Shown here: positions 1 through 8,752 of the stretch, piece after piece | Position numbering within the stretch: the stretch's first letter is position 1 | How the letters are laid out: every line of letters begins with the position of its first letter | From: JACCTU01 sp963788055 | Lineage (GTDB): Bacteria; Actinomycetota; Thermoleophilia; Gaiellales; Gaiellaceae | Direction: 5' to 3' | Assembly: GCA_963788055.1 (NCBI GenBank) | Contig: CAWBFA010000005.1 | Span: 496,001-560,000, forward strand | Length of the DNA: 64,000 bases | The notes under the pieces: generated by a model | What the model was told of the DNA's origin: nothing | Databases searched by the model: none | What the model saw: the letters and a program-made list of their open reading frames with translations, nothing else | Program-made: the position numbers and the translations under genes

Positions 1-98
1 ACGAGCATGCGATCGCGTGGAACGACCCGCGTGTCGCGCACCTTTGGAGCACGTCGTCGCCGATCCTGTCGCAACGGGATCTCGACGTATCGTCCTGA
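1..98 (+). CDS. rmlC: dTDP-4-dehydrorhamnose 3,5-epimerase, C-terminal end only
   Basis: The frame open from base 3 encodes about 31 residues, beginning EHAIAWNDPRVAHLW and ending in SPILSQRDL before a TGA at 96-98. The IAWNDP segment followed by PILS-x-(R/K)D is the usual tail of RmlC, the cupin-fold enzyme that epimerises dTDP-4-keto-6-deoxyglucose at C3 and C5. The gene runs off the left edge. Its position directly before rmlD and rmlB supports the call. It is short, so the identification rests on the motif and the neighbours. Confidence 0.75.
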   Translation, partial: EHAIAWNDPRVAHLWSTSSPILSQRDLDVSS

Positions 99-880
99 CG
101 GGCGCTGGCGGCCAGCTCGGCCGCGCGCTCGCCGAGGCGTTCCGGGAGGACGAGCTCGTGGCGCTCCGCCGCGAGGACTGGGACGTCACGCTGCCCCCGC
201 CGCCGATGTTGGCACCCGATCTCGTGCTGCATGCGGCTGCATGGACGGATGTCGACGGCGCGGAGTCCGATCCGCAGGAAGCCGCCGCCGTGAACGTCGG
301 CGGGACGCAGAACGTCGCGTCGCTTGGAGCGCCGCTCGTCTACTACTCGAGCGACTACGTCTTCGACGGTCGCAAGCGGGAGCCGTACGTCGAGTCCGAC
401 GGGCCCGATCCGCTCTCTGCCTACGGGCGTACGAAGCTCCACGGCGAGGCGGCGGCGGGCGAGCGCGCCTGGGTCGCCCGCTCGTCGTGGCTCTTCGGTC
501 CGACGGGACACAACTTTCTCCGCACGATGCTCCGACTCGGCGCAGAGCGCGACGAGGTCGCGGTCGTCGACGACCAGCGCGGCACGCCGACGTACGTCGG
601 GCATCTCGCGGAGGCAACGCGCGAGCTCGTTGCGCTGCCGTTCGGCGTCTACCACGTCGCGGCGCAGGGGGAGTGCACGTGGGCGGAGTTCGCCGAGGCG
701 ATCTTCGAGGAGGCTGGTCTCGAGACCCGCGTGCGGCGGATCTCGACCGAGGAGCTCGGCCGCCCCGCGCCTCGACCTGCCTACTCCGTGCTCCGCTCGG
801 ACAAACCGGAGACTCCGGTCCTGCCGAACTGGCGCGAAGGGCTGCGCGCATGCCTGGACTCGCTCACTACCGGTTCCTGA
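17..880 (+). CDS. rmlD: dTDP-4-dehydrorhamnose reductase
   Basis: This NAD(P)H-dependent reductase makes dTDP-L-rhamnose, the last step of the pathway. With the GTG start at 17 it is 287 residues. The nucleotide-binding TGAGGQLG is at residues 28-35, SSDYVFDG at 111-118, and the SDR catalytic pair is Y136/K140 (YGRTK). The start is uncertain: GTG 17 and TTG 44 are the only in-frame choices before the Rossmann strand, and both overlap the rmlC end. The family normally starts right at that strand. The 3' end overlaps the next gene by 31 bases. Confidence 0.93.
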   Translation: MERPACRAPLEHVVADPVATGSRRIVLTGAGGQLGRALAEAFREDELVALRREDWDVTLPPPPMLAPDLVLHAAAWTDVDGAESDPQEAAAVNVGGTQNVASLGAPLVYYSSDYVFDGRKREPYVESDGPDPLSAYGRTKLHGEAAAGERAWVARSSWLFGPTGHNFLRTMLRLGAERDEVAVVDDQRGTPTYVGHLAEATRELVALPFGVYHVAAQGECTWAEFAEAIFEEAGLETRVRRISTEELGRPAPRPAYSVLRSDKPETPVLPNWREGLRACLDSLTTGS

Positions 881-1338
881 CGACGTGGCTCGTCGCTGCT
901 TCGATCGAGCCCGTCTGGGACGCGATCTATGCGATCGAGCGCTGGCCGGAGTGGTGGCGCGGCGTGCTGAGCGTTACAGAGCTCACGCACGGCGACGGGG
1001 ACGGCGAGGGGACCGTCTATCGCCACGTCTGGCGCTCGAAGGTCCCCTACTCGGTGCGCTTCGATGTCACCGTGACGGAGGTTCGCAGGCCCAACCTGAT
1101 CGTTGCCGCAGCGGTGGGAGGGCTCCAGGGCACGGGGACCTTTCGCCTCTTCGAGGCGCCTTTCGGGACGGCCGTCACGTACGACTGGGCGGTCCGAACG
1201 ACGAAGGCCTGGATGAACGCCGTCGCCCCGTTCGGGCGGCCGCTCTTCGCGTGGAACCACCACGCGGTCATGAAGCAGGGCGGCGTCGGGCTCGCGCGCG
1301 TCCTGGACACCGAGCTGGTCGCGCAGTCGTCGAGCTAG
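850..1338 (+). CDS. SRPBCC-fold (polyketide cyclase-like) protein
   Basis: The 162-residue product looks like a START/SRPBCC-superfamily ligand-binding protein. It has an N-terminal ...ASIEPVWDAIYAIERWPEWW segment (the usual VWD...-WPEWW start of the fold), alternating strands, and a long C-terminal helix with a WNHH motif. The ATG at 850 lies inside the rmlD end, and rmlB follows 11 bases after the stop, so it is probably cotranscribed with the rhamnose genes. Ligand and role are unknown. A function in sugar synthesis is suggested only by position. Confidence 0.8.
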   Translation: MPGLAHYRFLTTWLVAASIEPVWDAIYAIERWPEWWRGVLSVTELTHGDGDGEGTVYRHVWRSKVPYSVRFDVTVTEVRRPNLIVAAAVGGLQGTGTFRLFEAPFGTAVTYDWAVRTTKAWMNAVAPFGRPLFAWNHHAVMKQGGVGLARVLDTELVAQSSS

Positions 1339-1349
1339 GGTAGTCGCCG

Positions 1350-2348
1350 ATGCGTTTGCTCGTTACCGGAGCCGCCGGCTTCATCGGCTCCAACTTCGTC
1401 CGCTACTGGCTCGGCCGCCACCCCGACGACCACGTCGTGGCGTACGACCTGCTGACGTACGCGGGCAACCGTTCGAGCCTCGAGGACGTCGACGACAGGA
1501 TCGTCTTCGTGCACGGCGACATCGCCGACGGCGACCTCGCCGAGCGCGTCGTCCGCGACGAGCGAATCGACACGATCGTCAACTTCGCCGCCGAGTCGCA
1601 CAACAGCCTCGCCGTGATCGACCCGACGCGCTTCTTTCGCACGAACGTTCTCGGCACGCAGACGCTGCTCGACGTTGCGCGCGCGGTCGGTCTTGCACGG
1701 TTCCACCACGTGTCGACATGCGAGGTGTACGGCGACCTCGCGCTCGACTCCGACGACGCGTTCACCGAGGAGCATCCCTACCGTCCACGCACGCCGTACA
1801 ACGCGTCGAAGGCCGGCGCCGACCACGCGGTGCGTGCGTACCACGAGACCTACGACCTCCCGGTCACGATCACGAACTGCTCGAACAACTACGGGCCGTT
1901 CCAGTTCCCGGAAAAGGTCATCCCGCTCTTCGCGACGAACGCGCTGGACGACAAGCCGCTCCCGCTGTACGAGGCGACCCAGAACAAGCGCGAGTGGCTG
2001 CACGTCGACGACCACTGCCGGGCGATCGAGCTCGTGCTCCAGGACGGTCGGATCGGCGAGACGTACAACGTCGGCTCAGGGCTCGAGGCGTCGATCGAGG
2101 AGCTCGCGGACGCGATTCTCGACCTGACCGGCAAGCCGCGCGACCTACGGACGATCGTCGCGGACCGTCCGGGACACGACCGCCGGTACCTGCTCGATTC
2201 GACGAAGCTCCGGAGAGAGCTCAACTGGGAGCCGCGTTGGGACTTCGCCGACGGGCTCGCCGACACCGTGCGCTGGTACACCGCGCACCGCGAGTGGTGG
2301 GAGCCGCTGAAGGAGCGTGCGCCCGTCGTCGAGACGGCCTGGCGCTAG
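1350..2348 (+). CDS. rmlB: dTDP-glucose 4,6-dehydratase
   Basis: This 332-residue extended SDR enzyme converts dTDP-glucose to dTDP-4-keto-6-deoxyglucose. GAAGFIG is at residues 7-13 and the catalytic YNASK is at 150-154. The segment that in well-studied RmlB carries Thr-Asp-Glu (STDEVYG) reads STCEVYG at 122-128, so the usual general-acid Asp is a Cys. The rest, including the NNYGP and KREWLHVDDH segments, is normal. It closes the rhamnose group. The adjacent gene is convergent from the other strand, with nine bases between the stops. Confidence 0.93.
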   Translation: MRLLVTGAAGFIGSNFVRYWLGRHPDDHVVAYDLLTYAGNRSSLEDVDDRIVFVHGDIADGDLAERVVRDERIDTIVNFAAESHNSLAVIDPTRFFRTNVLGTQTLLDVARAVGLARFHHVSTCEVYGDLALDSDDAFTEEHPYRPRTPYNASKAGADHAVRAYHETYDLPVTITNCSNNYGPFQFPEKVIPLFATNALDDKPLPLYEATQNKREWLHVDDHCRAIELVLQDGRIGETYNVGSGLEASIEELADAILDLTGKPRDLRTIVADRPGHDRRYLLDSTKLRRELNWEPRWDFADGLADTVRWYTAHREWWEPLKERAPVVETAWR

Positions 2349-2357
2349 CGCGCGCTC

Positions 2358-3713
2358 CTACGCGCCGCACTGCTGCTTGGCTGCCGTCACGTCGGGGTGC
2401 GAACCGAGCATCTGCTCCCGGCGCTCGAGGTAGGGCAGCGCCTCCTCGCAGCGTCCGAGCTCGGCGAGCGACTTGCCGATGTTGTAGTTCGCGTACGCCT
2501 CGTAGGTCCGGTCACGGTCGCGCAGGCTGGAGAGCGCCTGTTGCGAAAGCGCCAGCGCACGCTCCCAATCGCCGCTGCCGAGCGCGGAGGTCGCTTCGTC
2601 CTGAAGGGCGCGCGCTTGCTCGACCGACAGCGCAGCGGGTGCGGCCGGCCGCGTTGGCGTCTCGGGCGCAGCCGTCACGGTCACTCGCTGCGTCTCACCC
2701 TGCTCGGTGACCGTGCGAACGACGGTCGTCGACTCGCCCGCGGCCTCCCGTCCACCGCCATCACCAGAGGCGACTAGCGCGGCGATGACGATTCCGGTCC
2801 CGAGGAGCGCGAGCACCACTGCCGCGAATGCGAGCCCCCTGCCTGGCGGGCGCGCCGGAGTCCGCCGAAGCACGGCGGTACGCGGCGAACCGGCGTGCAA
2901 GGCGTTGCGCAGTTCGGCGACAAAGTCGGCGGCCGACGCGTATCGCGCCGCGGGATCCTTCGCGAGCGCTTGCGCGAACACCGCGTCGAGCTCTTGCGGC
3001 AGGTCCGCGCCCTCCGACGTGATCGCCGGGACCTCGGCGTGCACGTGCGCAGCCGCCTCGGCGGCCGGTGTGTCGCCTCCGAACGGCCGCCGCCCGGTGA
3101 GGAGCTCCCAGGCGACGACCGCGAGCGCATAGCGATCGCTTGCCGGCGTCGCTCGCTCGCCCAGCGCCTGCTCGGGCGAGAGGTAGCCGGCCGTGCCGAT
3201 CACGGTGCCGGTCTTCGTCAGCGAGTCCATCCCGGCCGCGCTCGCGATTCCGAAGTCCGCGACGTGCACGTTGTCGCCTTCGTCGAGAAGCAGGTTCGCG
3301 GGCTTCACGTCGCGGTGGACGACGCCCTCGGCGTGTGCGGCGTCGAGCGCCCTCGCGGCCTGCTCGAGCCACTCGACCGCCTGGCCGGGCGGGAGCTTCC
3401 CCGCGCGAACGCGCTCGTCGAGCGACCCGCCGCCCAGGTACTCCATGACGATGAACGGGCGGCCGGCCGACTCGCCGACGTCGAAGATCGTCACGACGTT
3501 CGGACGGCCGGAGAGGCGTGCCGCCGCGAGCGCTTCCCGCGTGAAGCGCAAGCGGATACTCGGATCTCCCGCGTAGCGCTCGGCGAGGATCTTCACGGCA
3601 ACGGCGCGACCGAGCAGCTCGTCGGTCGCGCGGTAGATCTCGCCCATGCCGCCGCGCCCGATCCGCCTCGGGTCTCGATAGCGATCCGGCAAGAGGTTCG
3701 CGTCGACCCGCAT
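2358..3713 (-). CDS. membrane serine/threonine protein kinase with C-terminal TPR-like region
   Basis: This is a 451-residue eukaryotic-type (Hanks) kinase of the PknB class. It has a glycine loop IGRGGMGEIY (18-27), ATP-binding Lys 41 (VAVKIL), catalytic HRDVKPAN (133-140) and DFG (153-155). One transmembrane segment follows at about 290-315 (AAVVLALLGTGIVIAAL), then a Ser/Thr-rich linker. The outer region contains helix-turn-helix TPR-like repeats (GDWERALALSQQAL, YANYNIGKSLAELGRCEEAL). The outer part has TPR-like repeats rather than PASTA domains, so the ligand is probably not muropeptide. It is divergent from the SpoIID gene and convergent with rmlB. Confidence 0.93.
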   Translation of the reverse strand: MRVDANLLPDRYRDPRRIGRGGMGEIYRATDELLGRAVAVKILAERYAGDPSIRLRFTREALAAARLSGRPNVVTIFDVGESAGRPFIVMEYLGGGSLDERVRAGKLPPGQAVEWLEQAARALDAAHAEGVVHRDVKPANLLLDEGDNVHVADFGIASAAGMDSLTKTGTVIGTAGYLSPEQALGERATPASDRYALAVVAWELLTGRRPFGGDTPAAEAAAHVHAEVPAITSEGADLPQELDAVFAQALAKDPAARYASAADFVAELRNALHAGSPRTAVLRRTPARPPGRGLAFAAVVLALLGTGIVIAALVASGDGGGREAAGESTTVVRTVTEQGETQRVTVTAAPETPTRPAAPAALSVEQARALQDEATSALGSGDWERALALSQQALSSLRDRDRTYEAYANYNIGKSLAELGRCEEALPYLERREQMLGSHPDVTAAKQQCGA

Positions 3714-3820
3714 GAACGAGGAGTTGCCCCGCAGCGCGGGTGGAAAACGCCCTGCGTGCTGCGGAAAGATCAGGATTCCGTGAACCGCCAGGCCGCCATG
3801 GCACTTCTGCGCTAGCCTCG

Positions 3821-5491
3821 ATGACGCCTCCCTCGCGGCCCTTCTCTCCGCCGATGCTTCGTCGAGCGCTCCTCCTCACCACCTGTCTCGCCCTCGCCAC
3901 GACGAGCCTGGCGGGCGCCCGCACGGGGACTCGAGCCCAGCCAAGCGCCGTCCCACCGCCGTCGAGCTTCTTCATCAGCGGCCGCGGCTGGGGCCACGGT
4001 GTCGGGATGAGCCAGTGGGGCGCGTACGGGTTCGCGCAGCGCGGCACGACGTACGACGCGATCCTTGCGCACTACTACCGGTCGACGACGCTCGGCAAGG
4101 CACCGATCGCGCGCGTCCGCGTGCTGCTCGGCGAAGGGAAGAAGGCACTCGCCGTCGCGTCGGACTCGCCGTTCTCGGTCCGCGACGGCTCGAGCACCGT
4201 CTACAAGCTCCAGCCCGGCCCGTACGCCTTCGGCCCGGGTCTGAAGGTCAAGGTCGACTCGACCCAGCCGGCGAAGGCGCTCACCGGACCGCTCGTCTTC
4301 CTTCCCGGCGCCACACCGCTCAAGTACGGCGGCAAGCAGTACCGCGGCCAGCTCCAGGTCAACGTCCTCAAGACGTCGCTGCAACTCGTCAACTCGGTAG
4401 GGCTCGAGGCGTATCTCTACGGCGTCGTCCCTCGCGAGGTTCCCTTCCACTGGCCCGCCGAGGCGCTGAAAGCGCAGGCGGTCGTCGCGCGCTCGTACGC
4501 CCTGGCCGTCCGCAAGAGCGGCGCGTACGACCTCTACGCCGACACGCGCAGCCAGGTGTACGGCGGCGTCGCCGCCGAGAAGCCGACGACGAACGCAGCG
4601 GTCGACGCGACGGTCGGCCAGGTGCTCCTCTACGGGGGCAAGGTCGCGACCACGTTCTTCTTCTCCACCTCGGGGGGACGTACGGCGGCGATCGAGGACG
4701 TCTGGGCACACGGTGAGGCGACTCCGTACCTCGTGGGTGTGCCCGATCCGTACGACAACGCGTCCCCGCACCACACCTGGGGACCGTTCGCGTTCACCGC
4801 CAAGAAGCTGACCTCGACCTTCAAAGTCCCCGGCGAGTTGCTCGACGTGCGTGTGACCATCAACCCATCGCAGCGTGCCGACCAGATGATCCTGGTGAGC
4901 ACGAAGGGCGAGGTCGCCGTCCCGGCCGACGTCGTCCGCACCAAGCTGAAACTGCGCTCGACCTGGTTCCGCGTCGGCGTGCTCGCGCTGGAGCCGCCGA
5001 CTGTGCCGCTCGAGTACGGCGGAAGGACGAAGCTCAAGGGCGTCGCCCGCAGCGCCGGGCCGCAGGTCACGCTCGAGCAGCGCGTGTCCGGCAAGCTCTG
5101 GGAGCCCGCCGCGCGGCTCAAGCCGGGTGTCGGCGGCGCGGTCGTCGCGACCGTCAAGCCGCTCGTCTCGACCGATTACCGGCTCTCCGTTTCCGCGACG
5201 CTCGTCGGCGCTCCGATCCGCGTCTCGGTCGCGCCACGCATCAGGCTGGCGCCCGCGACCGTCGCGACGGCACTCCGCGGCCTCGTTCGCCCGATCGTGC
5301 CGGGGGCGCGTGTCGACATCCAGCGGCTCGTCGGCTCGAGCTGGCGCGCTGCGGCGAGCACGTCGGTCGACGCAACAGGTGCGTTCGAGGCGCAGCTCGC
5401 GCTCACGCCGGGCTCGTACCGTGCCCGCGTGGCTCCGGGGCACGGCCTCGTCGCGGGGGTCTCGCCCGCGCTGCAGGTCGTCTCGGGGTGA
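3821..5491 (+). CDS. secreted SpoIID/LytB-domain protein
   Basis: The product is about 556 residues and resembles SpoIID, a peptidoglycan lytic transglycosylase family first known from sporulation. After a hydrophobic leader (LLLTTCLALATTSLAGA) comes the hallmark GRGWGHGVGMSQWGA motif, then a SpoIID core (YLYGVVPREVP, LKAQAVVARSYAL, FFSTSGG). The last ~170 residues look like beta-sandwich repeats and may anchor it in the wall. The frame opens further upstream, but a start at 3821 or at 3854 (MLRRALLL) places the signal peptide correctly. No good ribosome site distinguishes them. It overlaps the next gene by GTGA, so the two are coupled. Confidence 0.88.
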   Translation: MTPPSRPFSPPMLRRALLLTTCLALATTSLAGARTGTRAQPSAVPPPSSFFISGRGWGHGVGMSQWGAYGFAQRGTTYDAILAHYYRSTTLGKAPIARVRVLLGEGKKALAVASDSPFSVRDGSSTVYKLQPGPYAFGPGLKVKVDSTQPAKALTGPLVFLPGATPLKYGGKQYRGQLQVNVLKTSLQLVNSVGLEAYLYGVVPREVPFHWPAEALKAQAVVARSYALAVRKSGAYDLYADTRSQVYGGVAAEKPTTNAAVDATVGQVLLYGGKVATTFFFSTSGGRTAAIEDVWAHGEATPYLVGVPDPYDNASPHHTWGPFAFTAKKLTSTFKVPGELLDVRVTINPSQRADQMILVSTKGEVAVPADVVRTKLKLRSTWFRVGVLALEPPTVPLEYGGRTKLKGVARSAGPQVTLEQRVSGKLWEPAARLKPGVGGAVVATVKPLVSTDYRLSVSATLVGAPIRVSVAPRIRLAPATVATALRGLVRPIVPGARVDIQRLVGSSWRAAASTSVDATGAFEAQLALTPGSYRARVAPGHGLVAGVSPALQVVSG

Positions 5492-7128
5492 ACCGTCTCC
5501 TGTTGGCCGCTGCGGCGGCACTGCTTCTTCCTGCGCAGGCTCAGGCGGGGCGCTATGCGCTCGGTGTGGAGCGGAGCGCTTCGCTCGACGCCGTGGCCGC
5601 CGGGATCGAGCGAACGACGGGGTCTCGCGCCGAGCGGAAGCTCGCGAGCCTTCGCGTGCTCATCGTCGACGCGCGTTCCGCGCGCGGTCTCCGCGCGCTG
5701 GACGGCGTCGAGTACATCGAGCGCATCGACACGACACGGCGCGTCGCGTTCGTGCCGAACGATCCCTTGGCGCCGAAGCAGTGGCACCTGGAGCAGGACC
5801 ACGCGTTCGACTTCTGGCCCGACCTGCCGGCACTGGCCGGGCCGCGCGTCGCGGTGATCGACTCGGGAATCGACGGTACGCACCCCGACTTCGCCGGGCG
5901 TATCGCGGGCTCGCGGAGCTTCGTCGGCGGCAACGCCTTGACCGATCAGCAGGGACACGGCACGTTCGTCGCGGGGCTGATCGCCGCGCAGGCGAACAAC
6001 GCGCTCGGCGTGGCGGGGATCGCGTTCCCGTCCCAGCTCCTGATCGCGAAGGTCGTGCGCTCGAACCGGCAGGTCTCGCTCGAGGCGGAGGCCGGCGCGA
6101 TCCGCTGGGCGGTCGACAACGGCGCGCGCGTGATCAACCTCTCGCTCGGCGGAGTCCGCGACCCGCGGGACGCCGGCCGCGACACGTACTCGCCGCTCGA
6201 GGCCGCGGCGGTTCGCTACGCGTACACGCGAGGCGTGGTCGTCGTCGCCGCCGTCGGGAACGCCGACCAGGCGCCGAGGACGCCGTGGCCGTACGCGAGC
6301 TATCCGGCGGCGCTCCCTCACGTGATCGGCGTCAGCGCGCTGGGGAAGGACGGGGCCGTCCCGCTCTTCTCGAACCGCGACCCGATCTACAACGACCTCT
6401 CCGCGCCCGGCCAGGAGCTCGTCTCCACCTTTCCGCGCCAGCTCACCGCGCAGCGCGCGTCCTGCGTGGAGCAGGGGTACTCGATCTGCGGCCCGGACGA
6501 CTATCGCAACGCGGAGGGCACGTCGTTCGCGGCTCCACAGGTCGCCGCCGCCGCGGCGCTCGTGCTCGCCGTACGGCCGTTGCTCCAGCCCGATCAGGTC
6601 GGTCACATCCTGACCCGCTCGGCCGAGGACGTCAGCGCCGCCACCGGCTGCAAGCCATGCCCGCTGCTGCGGGACACGTACAGCGGCTGGGGGCGGCTGA
6701 ACGTCGCCAAGGCGCTGGCAGCCCTCGCCGGCCCGATCCCCCTCGCCGACCGCTACGAGTCGAACGACGACGCGGGCCCGCAGGCGACGCCGATGCGCCA
6801 GTCGCGTGCCGACTTCTCGGCGACGCTCGACTTCTGGGACGACAACGTGGACGTCTACAAGGTGCACCTGCGCGCGAAGCAGCGGCTGGTCGTCACGCTC
6901 GACGGCCCGCGTGGCGTGAACACCGATCTGCTGCTCTGGAAGCCCGGTACGCAGCAGGTGCAGGGGCTGTCGCTCGCGCTGCTGCGCCAGCGTGTCGCGC
7001 TGTCGGCGAAGCCCGGGACGCGCGAGCAGATCTCCCACCGCGCAAAGACCACCGGCTGGTACTACGTCGAGGCGAAGATCGTGCAGCCCGGCGCGGGGTC
7101 GTACCGGCTCCGCTTCACAAGGCGCTAG
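5488..7128 (+). CDS. secreted subtilisin-like (S8) serine protease with PPC-like C-terminus
   Basis: This 546-residue protease starts at a GTG overlapping the preceding stop. Residues 1-20 form a signal peptide (LLLAAAAALLLPAQAQA). The catalytic triad is visible as D125 (VAVIDSGIDG), H157 (GHGTFVAG) and S346 (GTSFAAPQ), with oxyanion Asn 258 (AAVGNAD). Residues of about 430-546 (DRYESNDD..., DVYKVHLRAKQRL..., GWYYVEAKI) match a pre-peptidase C-terminal beta domain. Coupling to the SpoIID gene suggests a joint cell-envelope role, which is inference. An inhibitor-like propeptide at 21-85 is possible. Confidence 0.93.
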   Translation: MNRLLLAAAAALLLPAQAQAGRYALGVERSASLDAVAAGIERTTGSRAERKLASLRVLIVDARSARGLRALDGVEYIERIDTTRRVAFVPNDPLAPKQWHLEQDHAFDFWPDLPALAGPRVAVIDSGIDGTHPDFAGRIAGSRSFVGGNALTDQQGHGTFVAGLIAAQANNALGVAGIAFPSQLLIAKVVRSNRQVSLEAEAGAIRWAVDNGARVINLSLGGVRDPRDAGRDTYSPLEAAAVRYAYTRGVVVVAAVGNADQAPRTPWPYASYPAALPHVIGVSALGKDGAVPLFSNRDPIYNDLSAPGQELVSTFPRQLTAQRASCVEQGYSICGPDDYRNAEGTSFAAPQVAAAAALVLAVRPLLQPDQVGHILTRSAEDVSAATGCKPCPLLRDTYSGWGRLNVAKALAALAGPIPLADRYESNDDAGPQATPMRQSRADFSATLDFWDDNVDVYKVHLRAKQRLVVTLDGPRGVNTDLLLWKPGTQQVQGLSLALLRQRVALSAKPGTREQISHRAKTTGWYYVEAKIVQPGAGSYRLRFTRR

Positions 7129-7133
7129 ACGAC

Positions 7134-7775
7134 CTAGAGCAGCTCTTCGGCGGGGACGTCGCGCAGCACGCGCGCCGGGTTCCCGACCACCACCACGCGC
7201 GCCGGCACGTCCTTCGTCACGACCGCGCCCGCGCCGACGAACGCCTCCTCGCCGATCTCCACGCCGGGGCAGAGGACGGCTCCACCGCCGACCCGCGCGC
7301 GTCGGCGGATCGTCGGCCCCTTGATCAGCTCGTGGCGCTTGTCGGTTCTCCCCATGAAGTTGTCGTTCGTCGTGACGACGCACGGCGCGATGAACACCTC
7401 GTCCTCGAGCGTCGAGTACGCGGTGATATACGCCTCGGCCTGGATCTTCGTGAGCGCTCCGATCGTCGTGTCGTTCTCGATCAGCGAGCCGCTCCCGATC
7501 ACGACGTCGTCGCCGATCACGCAGCGCTCGCGAACCCGCGCTCCGTCCCCGACGATCACGCGCGCTCCGAGCTTCGTTCCGGCGAAGACGATCGCGCCGG
7601 TCGAGACGATCGTCCCCGGGCCGAGCTCGAGCGGCGGGAGCGCCTCGCGCTTCGCGGTCGAGCGCGGCGAGAGCGACGGCTGTTTGCCGAGCACGGCGTT
7701 GTCGCCGATCTTGCAGCCGTCGGCGATCACCGTTCCGGGATAGACGACGACGTTCTCACCGAGCTCGTAGCTCAT
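7134..7775 (-). CDS. WbpD-like left-handed beta-helix N-acetyltransferase
   Basis: The 213-residue product is built of hexapeptide repeats (GENVVVYPGTVIADGCKIG..., VGGGAVLCPGVEIGEEAFVGAGAVVTKDVP), the left-handed beta-helix of acetyl- and acyltransferases. The ending NPARVLRDVP is usual for sugar N-acetyltransferases. The ATG at 7775 overlaps the upstream TGA (ATGA); the longer open frame would extend 40 low-complexity residues. Its partners suggest acetylation of a 3-amino group on a UDP-2-acetamido uronic acid, as WbpD does. This is inferred from context and family. Confidence 0.88.
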   Translation of the reverse strand: MSYELGENVVVYPGTVIADGCKIGDNAVLGKQPSLSPRSTAKREALPPLELGPGTIVSTGAIVFAGTKLGARVIVGDGARVRERCVIGDDVVIGSGSLIENDTTIGALTKIQAEAYITAYSTLEDEVFIAPCVVTTNDNFMGRTDKRHELIKGPTIRRRARVGGGAVLCPGVEIGEEAFVGAGAVVTKDVPARVVVVGNPARVLRDVPAEELL

Positions 7776-8752
7776 GCAGGAACGGCGGTGAGCGAGTGCT
7801 GCAGCTGCTCGAGCGTGCGAACGACCGCGAGCCCGTCGCGCGCGACCTTGCGGCGGTCGCCTTCCCCTCGTACGAGCGAGAGAAAGTGCTGGCACTCGAG
7901 CTTGAGCGGCTCGTCGTTCGGGATCTTCGGGCTGTAGATGTCACCCGTGCGTGTCTGCCACTCGCCGTACGTCTGCGCGGGCTGCCACGGACCCTTCTCG
8001 TACACGGTGATCTTGCGCTCGAGCTCCATGTCGTCGAAGACGACCATCTTGTCGCGGCCGACGACCGTGATGCGGCGCATCTTGTGCGGATCGAGCCAGG
8101 ACAGATGCATGTGCGCGATCCGGCCGCTCGGGAAGCGCAGGTAGCAGAAGACGACGTCCTCGACGCCCGGCGTCAGGAATGCGTTGCCGTGTGCCCAGGC
8201 CTCGCTCGGCTCCTCGTCGAGCAGATACAGGACCACGGAGAGGTCGTGGACGCCGAGCGACCACAGCGCGTTCTCGTCCTTGCGGATGATCCCGAGGTTC
8301 TGGCGGTTGCCGTAGACGCAGAGAACGTCTCCGAGGGCGCCCTCGTCGACGAGCTCCTTCATCGTCCGCACGCCGGGGTGGTAGAGCAGGAGGTGGCCGG
8401 GCATCAGGGTCAGCTCGCGCTCCTCCGCGAGCGCGACGAGCTCCTCCATCTCCTCCCCGCGCATCGCCGGCGGCTTTTCGACGAAGACGTGCTTGCCTGC
8501 CTCGAGCGCTTGCTTGGCGAGCGAGTGGTGCGTCGGCACGGGCGTCGCGATCACGACCGCCTCGACGTCGGGGTCGGCGAGCAACTCGCCGAAGTCCTCG
8601 GTGACGAGGGCGTTCGGATGACGCCGCGCGAACTCCTCGCGCGTCTCCGGAGAGACGTCGCAGAGCGCGCGAAGCTCGGCGAGGTCGTCGAAGTTGCGGA
8701 CGAGGTTCTTGCCCCAGTGGCCGAGCCCGGCCACCGCGACCTTCACGCTCAC
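7772..8752 (-). CDS. Gfo/Idh/MocA-family oxidoreductase (WbpB-like)
   Basis: This 326-residue NAD(P)-dependent oxidoreductase has an N-terminal Rossmann motif (KVAVAGLGHWGKN), the family's EKPPAMRGEE catalytic-Lys region at about 95-105, and a C-terminal alpha/beta domain. It starts at GTG 8752, overlapping the dehydrogenase stop (GTGA); a second GTG lies six bases on. Context fits oxidation of the 3-hydroxyl of a UDP-N-acetyl-hexosaminuronate, the WbpB reaction that precedes transamination. The aminotransferase expected between this and the acetyltransferase is not in the window. Confidence 0.9.
   Translation of the reverse strand: MSVKVAVAGLGHWGKNLVRNFDDLAELRALCDVSPETREEFARRHPNALVTEDFGELLADPDVEAVVIATPVPTHHSLAKQALEAGKHVFVEKPPAMRGEEMEELVALAEERELTLMPGHLLLYHPGVRTMKELVDEGALGDVLCVYGNRQNLGIIRKDENALWSLGVHDLSVVLYLLDEEPSEAWAHGNAFLTPGVEDVVFCYLRFPSGRIAHMHLSWLDPHKMRRITVVGRDKMVVFDDMELERKITVYEKGPWQPAQTYGEWQTRTGDIYSPKIPNDEPLKLECQHFLSLVRGEGDRRKVARDGLAVVRTLEQLQHSLTAVPA

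Noticed and set aside
5127..7937. 936-codon open frame on the plus strand
   Set aside because: It runs across the SpoIID, subtilase and acetyltransferase genes in another frame, is extremely Arg/Ala-rich, and has no domain. Long shadow frames are expected in high-GC DNA.
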